The notes: generated by a model from the sequence alone, not told the origin. A stretch of DNA of 64,000 bases from Streptomyces novaecaesareae (GCF_000716875.1 NZ_JNWQ01000035.1:62001-126000); one strand, 5' to 3'. Numbered from the stretch's first letter, positions 1 to 8,638 are shown. Translations and numbers: made by a program.

Positions 1-72
1 CCCATGGCACCCACCGCCCCCGGTTCGGGAAGCTTGGTCCAGCCACACGATCAAGAGGGACGGTAGATCCGG

Positions 73-1296
73 ATGAAGCCGCTGCACCGCCGCGCCATGG
101 ACGCCATCAAGGAGCAGGACGCCCGGATGGAGCGCCCGCCGCTGTACGGTGCGCGGATGTGGCGCCAGGCCGGGCAGCTGCTGCTCAACCTGCCGCTCGG
201 CATCGCGGGCTTCGTCCTCGCCGTCGTGACGCTCTCGGTCGGCCTGGGGCTGTCGGTCACCGTGATCGGCCTGCCGCTGCTGGCCGGCGGGCTGGCCGCC
301 CAGCGTTCCCTGGGTGCGCTGGCCCGGCGCCGGGCGCGGGCCGCGTACGACTCCGGGATCCATGAGCCGGAGCCGGTGCGCCCGCGCCGCCCGGGCATGG
401 TCGGCTACACCATCGCCCACCTCACCGACCTGCTGAACTGGCGCACCGCGCTCTACAACGTGCTGATGCTGCCCTGGGGCATCCTCAGCTTCACCGTGAC
501 CCTGGTCGCGGTCGTGGTGCTGTGGCCGGTGCTGCCCTGGGTGATCCGCGGCCTGGCCGCGGTCGACCGGATCCTGATCGAGTCGCTGCTCTTCCCGGGC
601 GCCCTGGCCGAGCGGGTGCGCGAGCTGGAGGACGACCGCGGCACCGTGGTCGACACCGCCGCCGCCGACCTGCGCCGGATCGAGCGGGACCTGCACGACG
701 GCGCCCAGGCCCGGCTGGTCGCGCTGGCGATGGACCTCGGCATGGCCAAGGAGCGGCTGCGCGAGGTGGAGACCGAGGAGGACATGGCCGTCGCCGCGAA
801 GATGGTCGACAACGCGCACGGCGAGGTGAAGCTGGCCCTGCAGGAGCTGCGTGACCTGGCCCGCGGCATCCACCCGGCGGTGCTCACCGACCGCGGCCTG
901 GACGCCGCGCTGTCCGCGGTCGCGGCCCGCTGCACCGTCCCCGGCGGGGTCAGGGTGAACGTCGACCTGGCCGGGCCGGACGGCGAGCCGGAGCGTCCGG
1001 ACTCGGCGGTCGAGGGCATCGCCTACTTCACCGTCAGCGAGCTGCTGACCAACGTCTCCAAGCACGCGGGCGCCCGCACCGCCGCGGTCGACGTCTGGCG
1101 CTCGGACGACCAGCTGATGGTGCTGGTCCAGGACGACGGCAAGGGCGGCGCGGCCCCCTACCCGGGCAGCGGCCTGGGTGGGCTGGCCGAGCGGATCCGC
1201 GCGGTGGACGGGGTCTTCCTGGTGGAGAGCCCGGCGGGCGGCCCGACCACCGTCACCGTCGAACTGCCCTGGCGCACCCACACCGCCCGCCGCTGA
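73..1296 (+). CDS. Two-component sensor histidine kinase (NarL/DesK type)
   Basis: This 407-residue membrane kinase senses an unknown signal and should phosphorylate a LuxR-type response regulator. Two paired hydrophobic segments (about residues 35-65 and 125-165) form a membrane sensor domain of the kind common in Streptomyces. The phospho-acceptor helix follows with the H-box ERDLHDGAQARL near residue 205, which is a HisKA_3 signature. The ATP-binding domain shows ELLTNVSKHA, DDGKGG and GLGGLAERI. The ATG follows a GAGGGA ribosome-binding site. No response regulator lies downstream, because the next gene is convergent. The partner is therefore upstream of the window or elsewhere. The family call is secure; the signal is unknown. 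Confidence 0.9.
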   Translation: MKPLHRRAMDAIKEQDARMERPPLYGARMWRQAGQLLLNLPLGIAGFVLAVVTLSVGLGLSVTVIGLPLLAGGLAAQRSLGALARRRARAAYDSGIHEPEPVRPRRPGMVGYTIAHLTDLLNWRTALYNVLMLPWGILSFTVTLVAVVVLWPVLPWVIRGLAAVDRILIESLLFPGALAERVRELEDDRGTVVDTAAADLRRIERDLHDGAQARLVALAMDLGMAKERLREVETEEDMAVAAKMVDNAHGEVKLALQELRDLARGIHPAVLTDRGLDAALSAVAARCTVPGGVRVNVDLAGPDGEPERPDSAVEGIAYFTVSELLTNVSKHAGARTAAVDVWRSDDQLMVLVQDDGKGGAAPYPGSGLGGLAERIRAVDGVFLVESPAGGPTTVTVELPWRTHTARR

Positions 1297-1316
1297 GCCG
1301 CCGAAGACGACGGCAC

Positions 1317-1358
1317 GGCGCCGGGCCCCCGTCGAGGCAGTGACGGGGGGCCGGCGCC
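1317..1358. terminator. Bidirectional hairpin terminator
   Basis: A 17-bp stem with one mismatch (arms 1317-1333 and 1342-1358) and an 8-nt loop lies between the convergent kinase and protease genes. There is no T-run, which is usual for actinobacterial terminators. Confidence 0.7.
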
Positions 1359-1425
1359 GATCCGGTGCGACGGTCGGCCCGCGGAACCCTTGCGCGGCGT
1401 GCGGCCCGGCACCGCCGCACCGGGG

Positions 1426-2595
1426 CTACGGGGTTTCCAGCGTGCCGAGGGTGACGTCGGCGGTCTTGGTGCTGCCGTCCCGGAGGTAGGTGACGGTGAC
1501 CTTGCTGCCCGGGGTGAGCGAGGCGAGCGCGGTGGTGAGCGCGTTCAGCGAGTCGACCGGGGTGTCGCCGATCTTGGTGATGACGTCCCCGGGCTGCAGC
1601 CCCGCCGAGGCGGCCGCGCCGCCCTGGCCGACCGCCACGATGACCGCGCCGGCCGGCTGGAACTGCTGGTTGAAGCTGGTCCGGGCGGTGATGCCGAGCG
1701 CGGCCCGGCCGGAGTTGGTGACCTTGCCCTGCTTGATCAGCTGGTCGGCGATGTTGGTGATGGTGGTCGCCGGGATGGCGAAGCCGATGCCGGGGGCGGC
1801 CGCCCCGTTGGTCTGGGGCTCGGTCGCGGCGAGCGTGTTGATGCCGATCACCTGGCTGTCCAGGTTGACCAGCGCGCCGCCGCTGTTGCCCGGGTTGATC
1901 GCGGCCGAGGTCTGCACCATGTTGCCGATGGTGGCGCCCGGCGAGCCGGGGGCCTGGGGCTCGGAGACGGTCCGGCCGGTGGCCGAGACGATGCCCTGGG
2001 TGACGCTGCTGGAGAGCCCGAGCGGGCTGCCCATGGCGAGGGTGATCTGGCCGAGCTCGACCTTGGAGGAGTCGCCGAAGGTCGCGGGCTTCAGGCCGCC
2101 GGGCGGGCTGCTCAGCCGGATCACCGCGAGGTCGGAGTCGGGGTAGGTGCCGACCAGGCTGGCGTCCAGCGCCTTGGTGCTGTTGGCGAGGGTCACGGTG
2201 AAGGTGCTCGCGGCGCCGACCACGTGGGCGTTGGTGACGATGTCGCCCTTGTCGTCGTAGACGATCCCGGAGCCGAGGCTGTCGCCGGTGGTGATCTGCA
2301 CCACCGAGGGCAGCACGTCGGCGATCACCTTCTGGTAGGCGTCCTGCAGCTGGTTGGCGCCCTGCGCGGGGGCCGAGGAGGCCTGCTTGGCGCTGCCGGA
2401 GCCGGACGGGGCGCCGCTGGAGGGCGAGGGCGCGGAGGAGGCCGAGGAGGACGAGCCGCTGCTGCAGCCGGCGAGGGCCAGCGCGGTCACCACCGCGACC
2501 GCGACCGCCGCCGGCCACCGCCCGTACGCCGCCTTGGGCCCGGTCGGACGGGGCCCGGCGGGCCGGGGGCGGGTGTGTTCCTTCTTACGGCTCAC
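1426..2595 (-). CDS. HtrA/DegP-like S1C serine protease lipoprotein with PDZ domain
   Basis: This is an extracytoplasmic quality-control protease of 389 residues. The N-terminus has basic residues, a hydrophobic stretch and a lipobox-like LALAGC, so it is probably a membrane-anchored lipoprotein. A low-complexity Ser/Ala/Gly linker leads to the trypsin-like domain. The catalytic triad is visible as His in TNAHVV, Asp in DSDLAVIRL and Ser in GNSGGALVN. A C-terminal PDZ domain (about 295-385, with GLQPGDVITKIGDTPV) follows. The start is GTG at 2595, preceded by GGAGG at suitable spacing. It is divergent from galE. The specific substrate is not evident. Confidence 0.9.
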   Translation of the reverse strand: MSRKKEHTRPRPAGPRPTGPKAAYGRWPAAVAVAVVTALALAGCSSGSSSSASSAPSPSSGAPSGSGSAKQASSAPAQGANQLQDAYQKVIADVLPSVVQITTGDSLGSGIVYDDKGDIVTNAHVVGAASTFTVTLANSTKALDASLVGTYPDSDLAVIRLSSPPGGLKPATFGDSSKVELGQITLAMGSPLGLSSSVTQGIVSATGRTVSEPQAPGSPGATIGNMVQTSAAINPGNSGGALVNLDSQVIGINTLAATEPQTNGAAAPGIGFAIPATTITNIADQLIKQGKVTNSGRAALGITARTSFNQQFQPAGAVIVAVGQGGAAASAGLQPGDVITKIGDTPVDSLNALTTALASLTPGSKVTVTYLRDGSTKTADVTLGTLETP

Positions 2596-2750
2596 CTGGC
2601 GGCCTCCGATTCGTCACCACGCCGATGAGCGCGGGCATGAGAGCACGGAAATCTTTGGCAGCATTTCACCGATTTGTCCGATTCACCGACTGGACTCGCC
2701 CGGAAAGTCGGCCGGAATTTCGACCGGATCCGAACGCCTGGGACACGCCC

Positions 2751-2756
2751 TAGGAT
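2751..2756 (+). promoter_or_regulatory. Probable -10 element of a leaderless galE promoter
   Basis: TAGGAT ends six nucleotides before the galE ATG, and no Shine-Dalgarno sequence is present. Transcription would start at or next to the start codon. No convincing -35 is visible. Confidence 0.45.
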
Positions 2757-2762
2757 CTGCGC

Positions 2763-3743
2763 ATGACTTGGTTGATCACCGGCGGTGCCGGATACATCGG
2801 CGGACACGTCGTCCGCCAGCTGCTCGACGCCGGTGAGCGCGTCGTCGTCCTGGACGACCTCAGCACCGGGGACGCGTCCCGCCTGCCGTCCGGCGTGGTC
2901 CTGGTCGAGGGCTCCACCCTGGACCGCGCCGTCCTGGACGCCGCGATCCGCGAGCACGGCGTCCAGGGCGTCCTGCACTTCGCCGCCAAGAAGCAGGTCG
3001 GCGAGTCGGTCGAGCAGCCGTTCCTGTACTACCGCGAGAACGTGATCGGCCTGCAGACCGTCCTGGAGGCGGCCGCCGAGGGCGGGGTCAAGCGCTTCCT
3101 GTTCTCCTCCTCCGCCGCGGTCTACGGCATGCCGGACGTCGACCTGGTCACCGAGTCGACCCCCTGCGCCCCGATGAGCCCCTACGGCGAGACCAAGCTG
3201 GCCGGCGAGTGGCTGGTCGCCGCGGCCGGGAAGGCCTACGGGATGTCCACCGTGGCCCTGCGCTACTTCAACGTGGCCGGTGCCGCCTCCCCCGAGCTCT
3301 CCGACGCCGGCGTGTTCAACCTGATCCCGATGGTGTTCGAGCGGCTGACCGCGGGCCAGGCCCCGCGGATCTTCGGCGGCGACTACCCGACGCCGGACGG
3401 CACCTGCGTGCGCGACTTCATCCACGTCTCCGACATCGCCTCGGCGCACGTGGCGGCCGCCAAGCGGCTGGCCGCCGACCCGGCCGGGGAGACCACGCTG
3501 GTGCTCAACATCGGCCGCGGCGAGGGCGTCAGCGTCAAGGAGATGCTGGAGGTGATCGGCAAGGTCACCGGCTACGACACCACCGCCGACGTGACGCCGC
3601 GCCGCCCCGGCGACCCCGCCCGGGTGGTGGCCTCCGCCGACCTGATCCACCGCGAGCTGCAGTGGACCGCGCGCCACGGCGTGGAGGAGATGGTGGCCTC
3701 CGCGTGGGAGGGCTGGTGCAGCCGCCACCCCGAGGCCCGGTAG
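2763..3743 (+). CDS. galE: UDP-glucose 4-epimerase
   Basis: It interconverts UDP-glucose and UDP-galactose using bound NAD+ (Leloir pathway and supply of galactosyl donors). It has 326 residues, the usual length for actinobacterial GalE. The Rossmann motif GGAGYIGGH is at the extreme N-terminus. The catalytic Ser lies in SSSAAVYG, and Tyr/Lys in SPYGETK. A DGTCVRDFIHVSDIA motif typical of GalE follows the substrate domain. It stands alone, without galT or galK, so a role in cell-envelope sugars is as likely as galactose catabolism. The gene ends at a strong hairpin shared with the convergent kinase. Confidence 0.92.
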   Translation: MTWLITGGAGYIGGHVVRQLLDAGERVVVLDDLSTGDASRLPSGVVLVEGSTLDRAVLDAAIREHGVQGVLHFAAKKQVGESVEQPFLYYRENVIGLQTVLEAAAEGGVKRFLFSSSAAVYGMPDVDLVTESTPCAPMSPYGETKLAGEWLVAAAGKAYGMSTVALRYFNVAGAASPELSDAGVFNLIPMVFERLTAGQAPRIFGGDYPTPDGTCVRDFIHVSDIASAHVAAAKRLAADPAGETTLVLNIGRGEGVSVKEMLEVIGKVTGYDTTADVTPRRPGDPARVVASADLIHRELQWTARHGVEEMVASAWEGWCSRHPEAR

Positions 3744-3839
3744 GGCCTGTCTTCGGACTCCCGTCGTCCGCCCGGAGGGCGGGCGGGGCGGCGTTGGGGT
3801 GCGTGCATCGCAAGGCGGAGGAGGGAGCCACTGCGGAGC

Positions 3840-3873
3840 CCTCGGCGGCGGGGCGGGTGCCCCGCCGCCGAGG
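3840..3873. terminator. Perfect 15-bp bidirectional hairpin
   Basis: Arms 3840-3854 and 3859-3873 pair perfectly around a GGGT loop between convergent galE and the protein kinase gene. It serves both. Confidence 0.75.
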
Positions 3874-3878
3874 CGGGC

Positions 3879-6281
3879 TCAGCGCACCGGGACGGCCGTG
3901 CCGTAGAAGGCGTCCAGCGCGTAGACGCAGCGGTCCTTGGAGCCGACGAAGACCCGCCCGCCGACCGCCACCGGTGAGCCGGTGAGCTCGCCCTTGGTGC
4001 CGAGCTCCCAGCGCAGCTGACCGCTCGCCAGGTCCAGGGTGTGCAGCGAGTGGTCCCGGCTGCCCAGGTGCACCAGGCCGTCGGCCACCGCCGGGGAGCC
4101 GACGATCTCGCCGCGGGCGGTGTAGCGCCAGCGCTCCCGGCCGGTCGCCGCCTCGAAGGCGTACAGCACCTCACCGCTGCCGACCAGCACCATGCCGTCC
4201 CCGACGACCACCGGCTCGGCGCCCTGGCGGCTGCCGGTGACCCCGCGCCAGCGGTCGAGGCCGGTGGCCGCGTCCAGCGCGTAGACGGTGCCCAGGTAGT
4301 CGGCCACGTAGACCGCGTCGGCGTCCAGGGCCGGCGGGGTGAACAGCACCACCGGGGCCTCGAAGCGCCAGCGCTCGGCCCCGCTGGCCGCGTCCAGCGC
4401 GTACACCCGGGTGCCGGCCGTCACGTACAGCACGCCGCCGCGCTCGACCGGGTGCGAGGGCACGTCCTCGCCGACCGGGAAGGACCAGCGCAGGCCGGCG
4501 CCGCGCGGGTCGATGCAGCGCAGCCGCCCGGCGCCGTAGTAGTAGGCGGCGCCGCCCACCAGGACGGGGCCGGACTGCGGGTTCTCGTAGTCCTGCTGGG
4601 CGTCGTCGGCCCGCCACAGCTCGGCTCCGTTGGCGGCCGAGCGCAGCTGGACGCCGCCGCCCCTGATGCCGCAGCAGAGCACGCCGTCGGCGGCGGAGAG
4701 CGAGTAGACCCAGCCCTCCAGCGAGGTGCGCCAGCGCTCGGTGCCGTCCGCGGCGTCCACGGTGTACAGGTGCGGGCCGTCCGCGGCGTGCACCCGGCCG
4801 GCGTCCACCGCGAGCGCCCAGGCGACGTCCCTGGTCTTGTAGCGGCGCTCGCCGGAGCCGATGTCCAGCGCGTGCACCTCGAAGCTGGAGACGAAGAGCG
4901 TGCCGTCGGCGACCAGCGGGGTGCCCCAGACGTCGTTGGACATCCGGAACCGCCAGGGGCGCCAGCGGGCGGCCGGAACCCGCGGGGCCGGCGTGGGCGG
5001 CGGGGTGGGGGCCGTCCGGCGGACCCAGTCGGTCGCGGCCGGGGCGGTGTTCGGGCCGGGCTGCTCGTGCTCGGCCCGCGGCCCCGGGCCTATCCGCACC
5101 GAGGCGCCGGACAGCTGCACCTCGACGGCGCCGCCGCCGGTGGGCGCGCGGTGCCGGTTCGGGGCGGCGATCTTCGCGGTCGGGATCTCGGCGTCGGAGG
5201 CCTGGCCCGGCTGCGGCCCGTGGTGCACCGGCCCGGCCGGCGGCTGGGCGTGCCGGCCGCCGGGGTTGGTGCGCGGGTCGGCCGGCCCGTGGCCCTGCGG
5301 CGGGACCTGCGGATGCGGCGAGGGCGCGTGCGGATGCGACTGCGGCGGCTCCGCCGGGCCGTGGGACGGCCGGGGCGGCGGCGCGGTCGGCCGGCGGCCG
5401 CGCTTGCGCTCGATCAGCTCCAGCGCGTTGGCGGGGAGCCAGTCGCTGGCCTCGCCGGAGGCGTCGTCCCGGGAGAACAGGTGCGGGGCCAGCTCGGCCT
5501 GGATCTGCGCCGGGGTGGGCCTGCGCTCGGGCGCCTGCTGCATGCAGGCGCGAACCAGGTCCATCAGCTCCGGCGGCATGCCGGTCAGGTCCGGTTCCTC
5601 GCGCAGCAGCTGGAACACCGTCTCGACCGGGTTGGAGCCCCGGTAGGGCGGGTGGCCGGTGGCGCAGAAGACCATCAGCGAGCCGAGCGAGAAGACGTCG
5701 CTGGCGCCCCGGACGGTCCGGCTGTCCCGGGCCTGCTCGGGGGACATGTAGGCGGGGGTGCCGACCGCGACGTTGGTCATGGTGAGCCGGGTGCTGGAGA
5801 CCCCGGCCGCGATGCCGAAGTCGATCACCTTCGGCCCGTCCTCGACCACCAGGACGTTGGAGGGCTTGAGGTCGCGGTGGATCAGTCCGGCCGCGTGGAT
5901 GGACTCCAGGGCCTCCGCGATGCCCGCGACCAGCCAGCGGGTGGCCTCCACCGGCAGCGGGCCGCAGTCCTCGACCAGGTCCTCCAGCGAGGGGGCCGGG
6001 ATGTACGCGGTGGCCAGCCAGGGCACCCGGGCGTCCGCGTCGGCGTCCACCACCGCCGCCGTGTAGAAGCCGCCGACCGTCTTGGCGGCCGCGATCTCCC
6101 TGGCGAAGCGGACGCGGAACAGATCGTCCTCGGCCAGCTCCGCCCGAACGGTCTTGATGGCCACCCGTCGGCCGGCGGCGGAGCGCGCCAGGTAGACCAG
6201 CCCCATCCCACCCGCGCCGAGCCGCCCCAGCACCTCGAAGGGCCCGATCCGCCTCGGATCGTGCGCCGTCAGCTGGTCCAC
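3879..6281 (-). CDS. Serine/threonine protein kinase fused to a PQQ-like beta-propeller
   Basis: This 800-residue signalling protein starts with a complete Hanks-type kinase domain (about residues 12-275): GAGGMGLVYLA glycine loop, VAIKT lysine, HRDLKPSN catalytic loop and DFGIA. A Pro/His-rich linker (about 290-440) follows. The C-terminal region of about 350 residues consists of repeated PQQ-like blades with the pattern ALDAASGxxRW. I see no transmembrane helix between the kinase and propeller, unlike PknB- or PknD-type receptors, so it may be cytoplasmic. The start is GTG at 6281 with a GGGAGG stretch upstream. The propeller ligand cannot be deduced. Confidence 0.9.
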   Translation of the reverse strand: MDQLTAHDPRRIGPFEVLGRLGAGGMGLVYLARSAAGRRVAIKTVRAELAEDDLFRVRFAREIAAAKTVGGFYTAAVVDADADARVPWLATAYIPAPSLEDLVEDCGPLPVEATRWLVAGIAEALESIHAAGLIHRDLKPSNVLVVEDGPKVIDFGIAAGVSSTRLTMTNVAVGTPAYMSPEQARDSRTVRGASDVFSLGSLMVFCATGHPPYRGSNPVETVFQLLREEPDLTGMPPELMDLVRACMQQAPERRPTPAQIQAELAPHLFSRDDASGEASDWLPANALELIERKRGRRPTAPPPRPSHGPAEPPQSHPHAPSPHPQVPPQGHGPADPRTNPGGRHAQPPAGPVHHGPQPGQASDAEIPTAKIAAPNRHRAPTGGGAVEVQLSGASVRIGPGPRAEHEQPGPNTAPAATDWVRRTAPTPPPTPAPRVPAARWRPWRFRMSNDVWGTPLVADGTLFVSSFEVHALDIGSGERRYKTRDVAWALAVDAGRVHAADGPHLYTVDAADGTERWRTSLEGWVYSLSAADGVLCCGIRGGGVQLRSAANGAELWRADDAQQDYENPQSGPVLVGGAAYYYGAGRLRCIDPRGAGLRWSFPVGEDVPSHPVERGGVLYVTAGTRVYALDAASGAERWRFEAPVVLFTPPALDADAVYVADYLGTVYALDAATGLDRWRGVTGSRQGAEPVVVGDGMVLVGSGEVLYAFEAATGRERWRYTARGEIVGSPAVADGLVHLGSRDHSLHTLDLASGQLRWELGTKGELTGSPVAVGGRVFVGSKDRCVYALDAFYGTAVPVR

Positions 6282-6730
6282 TCCGCTGCCACCTCCCCGT
6301 TGTCCGCACCCGCCGCGTGGTGCCGGACCCGATTCTCCAATGCCGCCCGGCGCATCTCCAACCTCCCCCGCCCGGAGGGGCGCGCCACCCCCGACCGGAC
6401 GGCCCGCCGGACGGCCCCCCGGTCAGTGCGGACGGAACGGCCGGATTCTGACGTCCGATCCGGCCGGGGCTTGCGCAGGTCCCGCCGGACCGTCCACTTC
6501 CGGACGGTTCGCCACCAACCCAAGTTCGTCACGCTCTGTCACACGACCATCCCTCAGCGGACTCGCCGTCACGCTGCGAGATCGAAAGCACACGGGGGGG
6601 CTTCAACAGGCCGTTCAGAGCCCGGTGAATATCCGTCCGACGTGGTTCATGCCGCTATACCGACCCCCCGTGCGGAGTAATAGTCGCATCACCGAATCGC
6701 GCCAAGATCTTGCCACGGTAAGCTGACGGC
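6282..6730. other. 449-bp divergent intergenic region
   Basis: This region separates the kinase gene from the divergent TetR gene. It is clearly less GC-rich towards its right end. Short ORFs in it lack coding character. The TetR gene has no Shine-Dalgarno; TAAGCT (6719-6724) lies six nucleotides before its ATG and could be the -10 of a leaderless transcript. No clear operator is seen. Confidence 0.5.
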
Positions 6731-7378
6731 ATGACAGGACAAGTTCGCACCGTCGACGGTCGCGTCGCCGGGCGACGCGGACAGGAGACGCGGCAGAAGC
6801 TGCTCGACTGCCTCCGCGAGATGCTCAGCACGTCGCCCTATCGGGACGTCAAGGTCATCGACGTCGCCCGTATGGCGGGTACCTCCCCCGCGACCTTCTA
6901 CCAGTACTTCCCGGATGTCGAGGGCGCAGTCCTCGAAATCGCCGAGGAAATGGCCAAGGACGCCGACACCCTCAAAGAGCTGGTGGCCGGAAAGTCCTGG
7001 GCAGGGAAGTCCGGACCGACCACTTCGGAAGAACTGGTCGACGGATTCCTCGCCTTCTGGCGCAAGAACGACGCCATTCTCCGAGTGGTCACGCTCGGTG
7101 CCGCCGAAGGGGACAAGCGGTTCTTCAAGATCCGCATGACGGTCCTCAACGCGGTCGCGAAGCCACTCGCGGAGGCCGTCAAGGAACTCCAGGCGAAGGG
7201 TCAGGCGGACAAGTCGCTCGACCCCAACGCCGTGGCCGGGGCCCTGGTCTCGCTGCTCGCGTCGGCGGCCGAGCACCAGAAGGCCTTCACCTCCTGGGGC
7301 GTCAAGGTCAAGGACCTCAAGCCCAACCTCGCTCCCTTGGTGTACCTGGGCGTCACCGGCAAGAAGCCGCCCAAGTAG
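6731..7378 (+). CDS. TetR-family transcriptional regulator
   Basis: This 215-residue repressor-type protein has an N-terminal helix-turn-helix (about 20-66). The recognition-helix region reads IDVARMAGTSPATFYQYFPD. The C-terminal ligand domain is helical and of unknown specificity. The third codon positions contain more A/T than those of the flanking genes. The protein nevertheless resembles, from memory, a regulator widely conserved in Streptomyces, so this need not mean transfer. The ATG at 6731 appears leaderless. Its target is unknown; the convergent fabH-like gene and the divergent kinase are its only neighbours. Confidence 0.85.
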   Translation: MTGQVRTVDGRVAGRRGQETRQKLLDCLREMLSTSPYRDVKVIDVARMAGTSPATFYQYFPDVEGAVLEIAEEMAKDADTLKELVAGKSWAGKSGPTTSEELVDGFLAFWRKNDAILRVVTLGAAEGDKRFFKIRMTVLNAVAKPLAEAVKELQAKGQADKSLDPNAVAGALVSLLASAAEHQKAFTSWGVKVKDLKPNLAPLVYLGVTGKKPPK

Positions 7379-7494
7379 ACCCACCGCCAACCCACCATCC
7401 GCTCCGCGCACAGCCCCGGCCTCCTGTCCGGGGAACGACGGACGGCGGCCGTGTCCTCGGGGGAGGTCCGCCGACGTGCCGCACGCGCGCCAGA

Positions 7495-7544
7495 CATGCC
7501 GGTGGGCGGGCACCCCTCACACGGGGTGCCCGCCCACCGGCATG
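7495..7544. terminator. Perfect 22-bp bidirectional hairpin
   Basis: Arms 7495-7516 and 7523-7544 are exactly complementary with a 6-nt loop. The structure sits between the convergent TetR and FabH-like genes and is among the strongest hairpins in the window. Confidence 0.8.
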
Positions 7545-7550
7545 CTGTTG

Positions 7551-7675
7551 TTCGCCCGCTCGCCTCCGGGGCGCTCCGACCCGGTGCCGACGGTCGGCGC
7601 TCCCTCGCTCCTGCGTCGCTCCCTCGCGCTCTCCCTTTCGGCACCGGCGCGCCCCTTCGGCTCGGGGCGGGCGCC
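7551..7675. repeat. Dispersed intergenic repeat, copy A
   Basis: This stretch of about 125 bp matches 52598-52727 at most positions in the same orientation. The block around the shared CCCTTTCGGCACCGG is identical over about 40 bp. Each copy contains the inverted pair CGGTGCCGA (7582-7590) and TCGGCACCG (7638-7646), so it can fold. It lies immediately downstream of the FabH-like gene. It has no coding character. Confidence 0.7.
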
Positions 7676-7693
7676 CCGAGCCGAGCGGGCGAA

Positions 7694-8638
7694 TCAAGGA
7701 CAGCGGACCACCTGGCCGGCGTACGCCAGGCCGCCGCCGAAGCCGAAGAGCAGGACCGGGTCGCCGGGCGAGAGCTCGCCGCGCTCGACCAGCTTGGAGA
7801 AGGCCAGCGGGATGGAGGCGGCCGAGGTGTTGCCGGAGTCGACCACGTCCCGGGCCACCACCGCGTCGCCGAGGCCCAGCTTCTTGGCGATCGCGTCGAT
7901 GATCCGCAGATTGGCCTGGTGCGGGACGAAGCCCTTCAGCTCCGACGGGTCGATCCCGGCCCGCTCGCAGGCCTGCCGGGCGAGCGGGGCGAGCTGGGTG
8001 GTGGCCCAGCGGAACACCGCCTGGCCCTGCTGGCTGATCACCGGGTCCCAGCCGGTGATCACCACGGCGTCGCCCTTCTCCGGCTCGGAGCCCCAGACCA
8101 CCGGCCCGATCCCGGGCTCGGCGCCCTCCTCCTGGGCCTCGACCACCGCGGCGCCCGCGCCGTCGCCGAAGATCACGCAGGTGGAGCGGTCGGTCCAGTC
8201 CAGGGTGTCGGACATACGCTCGGCGCCGATCACCAGTGCGCGGCGGGCCGCGCCCGCCCGGATCGCGTGGTCGGCGGTGGCCAGGGCGTACGAGAAGCCG
8301 GAGCAGACCGTGTTGATGTCGTACGCGGCCGGAGTGCGCACCCCCAGCCGGGCCGCCACGGCGGCGGCCGTGTTGGGGCTGCGCTCGATCGCGGTGCAGG
8401 TGGCGACCACGACGAGGTCGATCTCCTCCGCGGTGCGGCCGCTGTTGGCGAGCGCCTTCTGCGCGGCCTCGGTGGCGAGGTCGACCAGGGTCTCGTCCTC
8501 GGCGATGTGCCTGGTACGGATGCCCACCCGGGCGCGGATCCACTCGTCGTCGGTGTCGACGAGCGCCGCCAGGTCGTCGTTGGTGAGGACCTTGGGAGGC
8601 TGGTAGTGGCCGAGTGCCACAATGCGCGAACCGCTCAT
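7694..8638 (-). CDS. 3-oxoacyl-ACP synthase III (FabH-like)
   Basis: A 314-residue KAS III enzyme that condenses an acyl-CoA starter with malonyl-ACP. The Cys-His-Asn triad is visible: Cys in NTVCSGFSYAL, His in GFVPHQANLR and Asn in DSGNTSAAS. The start is the ATG at 8638 (MSGSRIVALGHYQP); an upstream in-frame extension lacks family similarity. No fabD, acpP or fabF neighbours are present. It is therefore not part of the standard fatty-acid cluster and may prime a special fatty acid or secondary metabolite. Starter specificity cannot be read from the sequence. Confidence 0.88.
   Translation of the reverse strand: MSGSRIVALGHYQPPKVLTNDDLAALVDTDDEWIRARVGIRTRHIAEDETLVDLATEAAQKALANSGRTAEEIDLVVVATCTAIERSPNTAAAVAARLGVRTPAAYDINTVCSGFSYALATADHAIRAGAARRALVIGAERMSDTLDWTDRSTCVIFGDGAGAAVVEAQEEGAEPGIGPVVWGSEPEKGDAVVITGWDPVISQQGQAVFRWATTQLAPLARQACERAGIDPSELKGFVPHQANLRIIDAIAKKLGLGDAVVARDVVDSGNTSAASIPLAFSKLVERGELSPGDPVLLFGFGGGLAYAGQVVRCP

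Noticed and set aside
1..72. Possible upstream response-regulator end at the window start
   Set aside because: The 72 bases before the kinase contain no recognisable reading-frame end or conserved motif.
1390..2628. 412-codon plus-strand frame opposite the HtrA gene
   Set aside because: It is an antisense shadow; the minus strand shows an intact catalytic triad and PDZ domain.
3744..3839. The sequence after galE (GGGCCTGTCTTCGGACTCC and CGCAAGGCGGAGGAGGGA) as another copy of a dispersed repeat
   Set aside because: No second copy is visible in the window. It only vaguely recalls common Streptomyces intergenic motifs from memory, so it is not claimed.
4041..6680. 879-codon open frame opposite the kinase-propeller gene
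   Set aside because: It is composed of Gly/Ala/Arg/Val-rich antisense sequence created by high GC. The opposite strand encodes an unambiguous kinase with ordered motifs.
6340..6726. 128-codon ORF in the gap before the TetR gene
   Set aside because: It has no Shine-Dalgarno, a Pro/Ser/Arg-rich composition without domains, and it ends inside the TetR promoter region.
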